Positions 56,230 through 64,000 of a DNA stretch of 64,000 bases are shown here, in pieces. Location: contig CM040107.1 of assembly GCA_022496805.1 (NCBI GenBank), forward strand, positions 11,304,501 to 11,368,500, written 5' to 3'. The notes below the pieces were generated by a model, which saw only the letters and a program-made list of their open reading frames with translations, was not told the DNA's origin and searched no databases. Positions within the stretch are counted from its first letter, which is position 1; each line of letters opens with the position of its first letter. This DNA comes from Pohlia nutans. Taxonomy: Eukaryota > Streptophyta > Bryopsida > Bryales > Mniaceae. A program made the position numbers and the translations under genes.

Positions 56230-56800
56230 GCAGGGTTACTACACGTGCGCCCAACGGATTTCGTCGAGACCGGGTTGGACGGCCCGGTGGGACGGGCCGG
56301 GTAGGACGGACACGTGGGTTGGGCCTGGTTAGACGGCCAACTCGGACGGGCCGGCTTTGACGGTTAGGGTCTATTTGAACGGCCAGATCGGATGCGCCGG
56401 TTTGACGGCCAGGTGAGACGGGCCTACTTGGATGGCCAGATCTGACGGGCCTACATGGACGGCCATGTCGGACGGGCCTAGTTGGACGGCCAGATCTGAC
56501 GGGCGTAGTTGGACGGCCAGATCGGAGGGGCCTAGTTGGACGGCCAGATCGGACGGGCCAAGTTTGACGCCCACGTGGGACGGGCCTAGTTGGACGGGCA
56601 CATCCGATGGGCCTAGTTGGATGGCCAGGTGGGATGGGCCTAGTTGGACGGTCATTCGGACAAGTTGGACGGTCCCTCCTAGACGGTCTCGGGTTGACGG
56701 AGTGGGTTGGACAGGCCAAGTTGGACGGTCAACCCGTGGACGGACCGGACTGGACGCTCTTGCCCTAGTACAATCCGTCCATCTCGTTGGACGGTCCTGC
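56230..56800. repeat. 27-bp tandem array at the right side of the hAT element
   Basis: About 15 diverged units of TTGGACGGCCAGATCGGA plus CGGGCCTAG. Because 27 is divisible by three, it reads as a nine-residue repeat (SDGPSWTAR) on the plus strand. This is a by-product and not a gene. It lies upstream of the hAT transposase start and shares the GGACGGCC core with 52350-52550. Confidence 0.9.
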
Positions 56801-57009
56801 AATAACACAGAGGCTCTACAACGGACCCAAACCATTATCCAAACGTAATACGCGAGCAATGAGAGTTGTGAACATGGGCATTTATTTATATATCGATGTA
56901 AAGTTCATACAAAAAGGGTCAGAAGCGTACCCCGCACGGTGGAACACGCCGATGCTATACTAAACACTAACCTCATCTCCTAATTTGCACTCTTCTGACT
57001 GAATACTAT
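56801..57009. other. Short spacer, nothing recognised
   Basis: About 200 bp of A+T-rich sequence between the hAT array and the kinase-like gene. No TIR or ORF that I can support. Confidence 0.3.
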
Positions 57010-58173
57010 TTACCTTTGTCTACTCTTCGATCTCCTTCTGCTTCGCCAAGATATCTTGTTCCTTGCGAGTCTCGCGGTAGCAGGATTCCCTTCAAGGCTC
57101 CTCACCGCATGCGTAACTGAACGTCGATCCCTTGATTTTGGAGCACATAACTCTTTCAGATTCCTATCAAACCACATTGCTGCATTGTTGTCTGGAATCA
57201 TTCAAACATTCTTCCATTCCTCATTCCATATACGCTTCGCTATTTCCCCAACCGAGTAGCCGTCTGTGTGTATGTTATAACATGGCTTTCGCACACGGCT
57301 TGGAGATAGATCGCTTCCATGCTCTCCAACGAGGTAGTGCATCTCTGCAGCCACATACCACCGGCTTCCCTTCGAGTTCTCTAATTCGGTAATGCTTCGG
57401 TGGGGGTACAAGGATGGTGTTTTCTCTTTGATGTGGCTGCCCATTCCCCAATCGCATATCCCGATCCACACGATCAATCCAGTTTCATCCGGGAAATGAA
57501 GCAATATATTTGATAGGGTGATGTCGTTGTGCAGAACTCGATCTTGTTGTACTGCGTCCACTATGCACACCAATGCCCACGCCAACTCCGTACGATTCCG
57601 TCTGTACGCTATAAGACGTTTTCTTTTCTGCAATGTTTGCGGATTTGGATCATATCCAATGTCACCTACCTCATCCGGATCGCGATACTCTTGGTCCACT
57701 TGAAACATATCCTTCAGCGTCCCCCCATTCCACCATTGAGCATAGCATTCCATCGTGGTGTCATTGAGGGCAAAAAACTTAATGACCCGAGGGTGAGTGC
57801 ATGGACAGACCAGTGCCTCGATCAACAACTTCTCCCTCGCTCTCTTCAAATTTCCAAAGTCCAGCGGCAATTTCCCTGCTAATTCCATGTGCGACGGAAT
57901 GTGCCGGGAGTTCTGAAGCGTCACTCTACGCACTCTCCCATTCCCCCCTCGTACCGAAGAGCCAGACAACGGAACCACCACGACCCCTTTCTCCAAGAAC
58001 ACTACGCCACCGGCTGCCCCTTGTCCAAAGGCAAACTCCCGGCTTTTTTGCCACCAAGGAGCCCCGTGCAGGCCTTGCTTAGCAAAACCCTTTACAGCAT
58101 CGTGCCACCAAAACACTTTTTGGTGCACGTCGCGCAGTTTAGAGTTGGGCTCGATCTCCCGTCTTATCCCCAT
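57010..58173 (-). CDS. Protein-kinase-like domain, TGA-interrupted near its end
   Basis: Minus strand from ATG 58173. Kinase landmarks in order: a glycine-rich loop-like FGQGAAGGVVF, an N-lobe with EALVCPCTHPRVIKF, catalytic loop HNDITLSNILL (HND in place of HRD, with the Asn kept), CDWGMG in the DFG position, WYVAAEM in the APE position and TDGYSVGEIAKRIW. The VAIK lysine is not obvious. A TGA at 57202-57204 is followed in frame by IPDNNAAMWFDRNLKEL to 57010, probably the end of the C-lobe. The altered HRD and DFG point to a divergent or weak kinase. The ATG overlaps the stop of the ORF upstream (TGATG). No transposon motif; may be a host gene remnant. Confidence 0.6.
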
Positions 58174-58670
58174 CAATTTTTCCGCGACGTGGCTGAGGGT
58201 GAAGATGCAGTTTGCACTTGCTCATCTAACCATCTCTCGAAATCTTCCTTCTTGCGTTCTTCGTCCCACTCGTCCTCTCGCATAGCAGCCCAAAACAGTC
58301 GATCCAAATGGCTTCTTAATTTGTCAATTCCAACCATACCCTGCTTTATGTAAGCAACATTCAGCTGTGTGGTCGAATATTGCTGGAAAAAGTCCAACGC
58401 CACTTCATGCACTTTTGTTGTGGCAGCCTTGGTGGGCCACCCCGGGGAGTTTGCAGGCTTGTGCCTATTCCTTTGCTGCCCCTTCTTCTTGGGTTTTGAA
58501 GACTCTCCAGCGCATGACGGATTGGCCACACCTGCGTCAGCGGCTTCAGATATGCATTCATGTGTGTCAGGGGATATTTGAGGAACGGATTCCAGTTTTC
58601 CCCGTGAACCAGTCATCCACTTTGCGTTTCGAATGTCCATCCCTGGCCATGAGAGCAACGTGTGATGCAC
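58173..58670 (-). CDS. ORF upstream of the kinase-like domain
   Basis: 165 codons on the minus strand with a Lys-rich stretch (KPKKKGQQRNRHKP, NLS-like) and a charged helical end (MREDEWDEERKKEDFERWLDEQV). Its TGA overlaps the ATG of the kinase-like frame. In a nuclear genome the simplest reading is one gene with a frameshift near 58175, next to an A run (GGAAAAATTG). No domain recognised. Confidence 0.4.
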   Translation of the reverse strand: MHHTLLSWPGMDIRNAKWMTGSRGKLESVPQISPDTHECISEAADAGVANPSCAGESSKPKKKGQQRNRHKPANSPGWPTKAATTKVHEVALDFFQQYSTTQLNVAYIKQGMVGIDKLRSHLDRLFWAAMREDEWDEERKKEDFERWLDEQVQTASSPSATSRKN

Positions 58671-58747
58671 TGCTATTAGGGTTTCAAGGATGAAATTTCA
58701 AAAAAACCCCCCCTCCTCCGGTGTAAACATCGACTGGTACTCATTCT

Positions 58748-59695
58748 TCATTCCTCGGTCTTGATGATGCCAGCTGCCAGCAGAATATTTTTAACCTCGT
58801 CTAAGCTGAGAGTAGGGGCATGGATGTACGTGTCAACTTTATAGTCCAGCTTGCAAAAGAAACGAAAGATATAGTAAAGGTGTTTGCAGTTGACGTACTG
58901 GCCACGCCTCCCAACAGCTGCAGAGTTCATGCTGGCGTAATGTGGGCACGTACATGACGGAAAATTGCACAATGTGATATTGTACAAATTATCATCGGGC
59001 TCCACCCCGGACTGGAGCACGATGATGGCACCAAGCCTGGGATAGGGGAGTAGGTTTACGCGGAGAATATTCGCCTTAACGTTTCGTGCACTCTCCCATT
59101 GATTGCAGTGAGCTTCCGAGGGAGCCTTGGTGTTCCGACGCACGTTTTTGCCGTTTCGAGATGACGGGACTCTGTCAGCATGCAATGGCCGTGGGTGAGT
59201 CCAGAGCACCGGCTCAAACACTTTCGAGGTCGTAAAGAGGCGTCGAGGCGAAAGGGCTGTAGTGGACTGCAGACGAAACCCGGCCTCCTGGAGCTCTAGG
59301 ATCTCCAAACGCGTGAGGTTTGTACCAGAGAGGACGGGCCAAACGTCTGGGAGTTCCGGGCAATCTATGACAAAGAATCGCTTCGGACCCATGACACATC
59401 GTGCGATTTGGTCAGGACAGAACCAAAAATCAGCCGTCTGAGGTTTAGTCCCTTTGTACTCCGTCCTAGTCCCTCGGTAGGTTGGGGCAGCTGTAGCCTT
59501 TCCGCCCTTCACAATCAACATCTTGCACTTGTTGCCATTCCCCGCTTGCACTGCGTGACACTGCTTTCTGGACTTGTGTGACATCCTTGCAATGTGCCAT
59601 TTTGAAGTGTCACAGTCAGTCTCCAACACCCTAGTTGTGAATGGAACCGGAGAAGTAGATCTTGATGATTGCTCCGAACATCTAGGACAATTCAA
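58748..59695 (-). pseudogene. MULE transposase C-terminal fragment with SWIM finger
   Basis: 315 open codons on the minus strand, homologous to the C-terminal third of the MULE gene at 17887-21519: KWHIAR, KATAAPTYRG versus KSTVAPTYTG, DVWPVLSGTNLTR versus DIWPVKNGTNLTR, LSPRRL, GKNVRRN. SWIM pattern CTCPHY...CKHLYYIF, then VDTYIHAPTLSLDEVKNIL. The catalytic part is absent upstream (59700 onward is locus A palindrome sequence). A more distant member of the same family; truncated, so it has no transposase activity on its own. Confidence 0.8.
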
Positions 59696-59830
59696 TGTGC
59701 TATTTGTAGAGTGTGAGATTCATACTCCAGAAGATTAGGTACGTGATGTATGACAGACAAGAGCTCTGAATCAAACAAGAGCTTTGAATCTGTCAATATT
59801 GAGGTCCATGTCAGTTTAGGTTGATGTCAG

Positions 59831-60867
59831 TTTACGTCGAGTCGATGTAAATGGACACGGAAACTGTCGAGGCAAACAGTAATTTGGATCGACTCCATCT
59901 AAGTACACACATAAAAGTCCTGCCTGAAACGGTATTTCAGATCGTGCCGACCTAAAATTCACCAGTAAATGCCTCAGATCAGCTCGGATCGACCTAAATG
60001 ACAGTCCGTTGAGGTCGACCCAACCAAAACTACCATATCTTTAAACGAATAGAAAGAAAACCGAGACGCAAAGATTCGGAAGATGGATTCTCCCATCCAG
60101 CAGATCGGGTCGAATCGACCTAAATTCACGACTATAGATTATATCTGTCAAATCCTAGAGTAGGAGGACTTGCCAATGTGCAAATTAACACTAAATTACC
60201 CCAAACATCGATATAACTGCAGTCCATTCAGGTCGATCCGACCTAAAGATCTATTACTCATAATCAATAGAACGAAAACATAGAAGATCACATAAGAAAG
60301 AAGCACTCAACCAGTCCAGAAGATCAGGTCGTACCGACCTAAATCCGTTATTACGAACCGGATTTACTGAAATCTAGAGTAAAAAGTCTAGCACATAAGC
60401 ATGTTCCAGATGTAAATTTTGATTGAGATGGCCAAAGATACCGCAATTGCAACAAAATTGAAGTCCATTTAGGTCGACCCGACCTAAACTACTACATCAA
60501 ATAATGAAAATCCTAAGTGGCCCCAAATGTCCTGCGTCCAAGCCATGACAAATTCCAATGAAGCCCATTCAATCTATATTCTAAGCACCACCGAATATAT
60601 CCGTCACTCCTAAATCACCAAAGTCCTTGTCAGTAATTTTATTTAGGTCGGATCGACCTAAAGAGTCCTACTTAAAGAATTGTATCATATGATAAGTATG
60701 AAGCGCAATATAGCCGTGAAACATACAGGCCGGTCTAACTTCAGGTCGTTCCGAGCTAAACCCTGATGTGAGACTTATCGAAATAGACGTCTAGGAAATG
60801 GTGATCATGCATGATATCATTGGTATTAGATATTTGTGTCGCACACTTTAGCTCGTACCGACCTAAT
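59831..60867. repeat. Locus A palindrome array (TTYAGGTCGA half-site), 12 sites upstream of the gene
   Basis: Half-site TTYAGGTCGA, one spacer base, then its reverse complement. Sites: 59831-59851, 59883-59903 (weak), 59936-59956, 59978-59998, 60009-60029, 60104-60124, 60227-60247, 60323-60343, 60468-60488, 60642-60662, 60740-60760 and 60847-60867. Spacing is mostly 30-155 bp. The best copies are 60468 and 60642. The last is 26 bp before the exon acceptor at 60893. Four more lie in the introns at 62377, 62443, 62531 and 63969. There is no ORF in this 1.1-kb stretch. Probable cis sites of locus A (inference). Confidence 0.9.
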
Positions 60868-60893
60868 TCTTTGTCTGACCGTGCTGTGAACAG

Positions 60894-62370
60894 AATGGCA
60901 TCAGAGAAGCAGACACTAAAGGAACAGCAAATGCCAAAGCTCGAGCTCTACTACGAGAGGGCAGCTCATCAGCCACACGCGGATGATGACCAGGCTGGCG
61001 ACGACCTAGCAAACTTTGGGGAGTTCTGGGACATGAAAGACCAGGATTTGCAGGAGTACTGGAGCTTACATATGATAGGAAATACACGAGACATTTGCTT
61101 CACAACGAAGGCCAAGAATGCGCCGGCCTTCCTCCCTCTTTCATACAACGAGAAGATCAAGGACATCAGCGCTGCTGGAGGGTCCAAGATATTGATTCAT
61201 TGCGTAACAACGAGAACGGAATGGGATAAGAAGCAGCAGTACAACTTCACGCTCACCTTCGACTCAGCTGTGATCCCATTCAACATCACCCCCCTGCTGC
61301 AATCTCTTGAAACGACCGAGTTCAGTGGATGCATTAAGGAGCTAAAGGACGACTATGACAATAATTACTTCCAGACCAGAAACGGTCAGCCGCTGCGTGG
61401 GGCCGAGCTCTGCTTAAAAGTCCGAAAGCTCATCCAGAACTTTGACGTCTTGAAGGCGAAGGTGGAATCGCATCAAAAATCGATGGCACCTGTAAGCGTG
61501 TCCCTCGATAACCATAGCCAGGGAGGAAGTGCGGGATCCATGGGCAACTTCTCGCCAACTGCAAGACCGCAACACAGCCGAGGCAAACGCAAGCCCAGCA
61601 CGCCTCTGACACCCTCTGGAGCACTACGCCAAAGCAACCTCGCCTCCTCCTCAAAGAAGAGGCAACCTGCGGAGAAGTCGGCGCGTGAGGCTGTCAACGA
61701 GGATAGCTTGGCGTCCGCTGTGACGGAGTTACCGGAGCCCCTGGTCGGGAACAACAAACCCGACTACGGACGCTCGGCGGAAGTGTACGGGACGTTCTGG
61801 ACGTCTTGCATCGACGCGTTTGTATTCGACGTCGACAATAAAAAGTCAATCCCCATAGAACAGCTAATCGATGCGCCTCCGCACATGAACATCAAGAGTT
61901 ACGAGCCGGAACATGCGAAAAAGATTATGACCTTCCTTCTGAGCATGCCAGATAGGAGCATGAAGCAGACTCTGTGCGTAATGCCTGTCGACCAGACCAC
62001 TAAACCGACAAGTTGGGACGCCATCAAAGATGGAAAGTTCTGGCTGATCAATGGGCAGCACAGCGTCAAAGCCAGTTACATGATGCGCGATGAAGGGCTT
62101 GACGAGAAGGACCTGAAAGACTTCGCGTCATGGAACTGCTTTGTCGTCTGGACGGAGAATAACGAAAAACTTCGTCAAATTTCCGCCTACTATAACCGCG
62201 TAAACCACTTCGGCGCCATCAAGCCGTCATGGGCGACAAACATATTAGGAGCGCGGCAAGTATAGATAAATCTCCACCGCCCCAAGAACCCAAAAGAACT
62301 CAAGGATGTCGGAATGGCTTATCAAGCCTCCAGGACGAGGGAGGCCGAAAAAAACAAAGCAAAATTCAAG
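60894..62370 (+). CDS. Locus A: ParB/sulfiredoxin-like gene, exon 1
   Basis: The exon starts after AACAG at 60893; ATG 60895 is the likely start. Residues 1-210 form a domain without a known match (EYWSLHMIGNTRD, VIPFNITPLL). A Ser/Lys/Pro-rich linker follows (RGKRKPSTPLTP, SSKKRQPAEKS, NLS-like). From about residue 300 the ParB/Srx pattern appears: IPIEQLID, HAKKIMTFLLSMP, KFWLINGQHSVKAS (about 384), then CFVVWTENNEKLRQISAYYNRVNHFG. In ParB and Srx folds this Gly/His loop binds nucleotide phosphate. TAG at 62263-62265 follows ILGARQV; 35 further in-frame codons lead to the donor GTAATG. It may bind the locus palindromes. Confidence 0.6.
62263..62370 (+). other. In-frame TAG plus 35 conserved sense codons
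   Basis: After the TAG at 62263-62265 the frame stays open for exactly 35 codons (ending NKAKFK) up to the donor at 62371. Locus B has TAG at 50401-50403 and again exactly 35 codons (ending AEKYK) to its donor. Identical residues at positions 3, 6, 10, 15, 16, 18, 23 and 35 show that this stretch is coding and homologous. Either the stop is read through, or the same codon was lost twice. Confidence 0.8.
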
Positions 62371-62376
62371 GTAATG

Positions 62377-62551
62377 TTCAGCTCGAGTCGACCTAATACG
62401 CTTCGTAGGCTATCCAATAGAGTACATCCGAGTCGGCACGAAGTTAGGTCGGCTCGACCTAATACGCTCGTTCTGTGCCATGCCTCGCCTACTACCTTGC
62501 CATCCATGCGCTTCACGAACATTTGTTCTGTTTAGATCGAGTCGACCTTAA
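62377..62551. repeat. Three palindromes in locus A intron 1
   Basis: Sites 62377-62397 (six bases after the donor), 62443-62463, and 62531-62551 (40 bases before the acceptor). Half-sites TTCAGCTCGA, GTTAGGTCGG and TTTAGATCGA, each with a near-complementary right half. Intron 62371-62591 is only 221 bp, so palindromes take up over a quarter of it and are near both ends. Confidence 0.9.
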
Positions 62552-62591
62552 TTCACTGTATGATAGCTAACGGTGTGCGTACCCACTGCAG

Positions 62592-63944
62592 GAGTTTCAA
62601 GCTGCTATGAGGTTGCGTTTCTCAATGCTCGACGTGGCGCAGGCGCAGAGAGACGCAAAGAAAAGTAATGCCGAAGCGTTGCTCGACATCCACAATGACC
62701 TGAAACTGATCACTGCGCCGGACGACGTGTTTGCTCTTTGGAGCGGAGCGATATCTAGCGCAGGAGCCGGCGAGCTTTATGACCCGGATAGTGATGGGAA
62801 GTTTTGTGAAAAGTCGAACAGGAATCCCGAGAGTGGGAATCTCACGCGCGAGTTCTTCAAGTGGCTGGGGAATTTAACCTACGATGACCTCGCGAAATTG
62901 GCCAAGCATATCCTTCATCGCGAGAACCCCAAGTGGACCAAGGACTACCCGAAAGTCACGATTAAGGCAATATCCTCGGTTCTAGACAGGTGCTATTCCA
63001 CCAAGGAATGGGTGGAGAGGAGGAAGCGGAAGCACCTTGTGAAACGGGAATTGCACAACATCGATCGTTCTCTCGGGCTCTTCAATCCGGCTGGGGAATT
63101 AGTGCCCGAGAAGTGGGGGCAGTTCAAGAAGGACTACAACGTCACAAGAGCGACCATGAATGTCCTCCTCGAGGAGCCGGGAGAGCAGTACTTCAAAGAG
63201 GCCAAGCAGGTGAGGAGCAAAAATAAGAAGACCGCGGACATCTCACCTCACGCGCACGAATTCTTCAAAGTCTTCCTGGAAAAACGAAAAGAATTCGTGA
63301 AGCCGTCTGGTAAGGCTCACTACCGGCCATACGACCCGAAGGAAAACATCCATTCCGACTGGGCGGACGGCGTCTGGACAGACGACGAGGCCAAATTCAT
63401 GAGATTGGGGGTCATCGACTTCAGGACCCTCCCCGGGGTAGAGCAAAAAGAGAAGTCATGTACGGGGATGCCGTACTTTTTCGAATTCATGACCTCTCTG
63501 AAAAGGAGAGGTGAACCGGACTTCGATCAAGTGCCTGCCTGGCTCTTTATCTGCGCCGACATGGAAGAGATGCACCAGGCAGTTCATTTTGCGGAGGGCG
63601 ACGACGTCCTCCACAAATACAAGAAAAAGTTTTCCACCTACCTTCTGGCTAAGAACGAGCGTTTGTACGATTTGCCGGCGAATTCTAAGAAGGCGCGAGC
63701 AAAAGTGGAGCTCCTCTTCTTGCAGAACCCCGAATTACCGATGGTGCGGATGATCCCCGACGAATTCAAGGCGCCAGACACTACGGTATATACGAAGCCT
63801 CGGGCGTACGATGAGCTGCAGTACCGCCTGTGCAGGGGGGAACTCAGAATGGAGTTCTACTTGTCGCTCATGAAGCTGTTCACGACAACGGGGTCTAATA
63901 TCTTCTCCGTCTACGCGGGATCCAAGATCACGTGTGCTGCTGTG
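62592..63944 (+). CDS. Locus A: beta-class methyltransferase-like exon, 451 codons
   Basis: An open exon between CTGCAG and the donor GTACGT, phase 0 at both ends, homologous to 41926-43281. The N-terminal half is helical and Lys-rich (LTREFFKWLGNL, YPKVTIKAIS, HEFFKVFLEKR). LGVIDFRTLPG (about residue 272) sits in the motif IV place and VPAWLFICADMEEM (about 313) on the next strand. LRMEFYLSLMKLF plus IFSVYAGSKITCAAV (about 437-451) sits in the motif X/I place. The fold assignment is inference; catalytic DPPY is absent in both copies, while the surrounding hydrophobic pattern is kept. No stop or frameshift, so this copy could be expressed. It continues beyond the window through an intron with a palindrome at 63969-63989. 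Confidence 0.55.
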
Positions 63945-63968
63945 GTACGTAGCATGCATGACTCGATC

Positions 63969-63989
63969 TTCAGCTCGGGTCGAGCTAAA
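63969..63989. repeat. Palindrome in locus A intron 2
   Basis: TTCAGCTCGG, spacer G, then TCGAGCTAAA, 24 bases after the donor at 63945. Same position relative to the donor as the site at 41885-41905 in locus B, but with the locus A version of the half-site. Confidence 0.85.
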
Positions 63990-64000
63990 CATTTGTAGTT

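Larger units (their letters stand above)
52330..56800 (-). mobile_element. hAT element
   Basis: A minus-strand hAT transposase gene framed by GGACGGCC-type arrays (52350-52550 and 56260-56760). Terminal inverted repeats and the 8-bp target duplication were not found, so the ends are approximate. A CAGGGTTG at 52210 fits the usual hAT start but lacks a partner on the right. Confidence 0.6.

Noticed and set aside
56123..56848. Long Pro/Arg- and Trp/Ser-rich ORFs on both strands
   Set aside because: Both come from the 27-bp GC-rich tandem array; a unit divisible by three keeps every frame open.
58173..58178. TGATG stop-start overlap as bacterial-style translational coupling
   Set aside because: All context is nuclear and eukaryotic; a frameshift in one gene is simpler.
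59831..60867. Palindromes read as a CRISPR-like or tRNA-like array
   Set aside because: Spacing is irregular (30-155 bp), repeats are short and imperfect, and there is no cas gene or tRNA fold.

Overview
The window is nuclear DNA of a streptophyte, most likely a charophyte alga of the Chara type. This is inference from TTTAGGG-like telomere motifs, GT-AG introns, plant-type Copia, Gypsy, MULE and hAT elements, and loosely packed, heavily decayed coding sequence. There are no bacterial-style operons. Almost everything recognisable is a mobile element or a gene fragment. The main exception is a family of multi-exon genes that I cannot match to any described eukaryotic system.

Layout. 1-22,000: a 10,954-bp tandem duplication. 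Two nearly identical blocks (1-8368 and 10955-19322) each carry a truncated Ty3/Gypsy element (integrase plus an extra coiled-coil ORF), all on the minus strand. Each ends inside a minus-strand MULE transposase gene. The gene after the first block is a P/Q chimera; the one after the second (17887-21519) is nearly intact. 22,000-23,812: weak plus-strand acidic exons and a 117-bp tandem array. 23,813-31,692: a copy of an unclassified element (called element T here), split by a nearly complete Copia retrotransposon with 259-bp LTRs (24603-30011). 31,700-34,000: a dead gag fragment and a roughly 75-bp tandem array. 34,082-37,751: exons of a ParB-like gene (gene C) and an RGG-rich gene. 38,138-51,728: locus B on the minus strand, with exons for a ParB/sulfiredoxin-like domain, a beta-class methyltransferase-like domain, a lysine-rich region and an FCP1-like HAD domain. 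One of its introns is filled by element T copies and a DDE-transposase fragment (43,395-50,240). 52,330-56,800: a hAT element with GC-rich arrays at both ends. 57,010-58,670: a protein-kinase-like gene. 58,748-59,695: the C-terminal third of another MULE. 59,800-63,989: locus A on the plus strand, a better preserved paralogue of locus B that runs to the window end.

The candidate new system is the locus A / locus B family. Both loci encode a ParB/Srx-like domain (motif INGQHS), followed across an intron by a methyltransferase-like domain (FGGGK or YAGSK in the motif I position). Both are peppered with 21-bp palindromes upstream of the gene and just inside intron ends. Each locus has its own version: TTCAACTCGA half-sites in B and TTYAGGTCGA half-sites in A, each followed by one spacer base and the reverse complement. 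Both genes also have an in-frame TAG at the same place, followed by exactly 35 sense codons before the splice donor. ParB proteins bind palindromic parS sites in bacteria, so a DNA-binding protein evolving together with its own sites is a reasonable hypothesis. It has not been shown.

Decay. Most breaks are single in-frame stops, many of them TAG where Gln is plausible. This is what C-to-T change at methylated CAG would leave.
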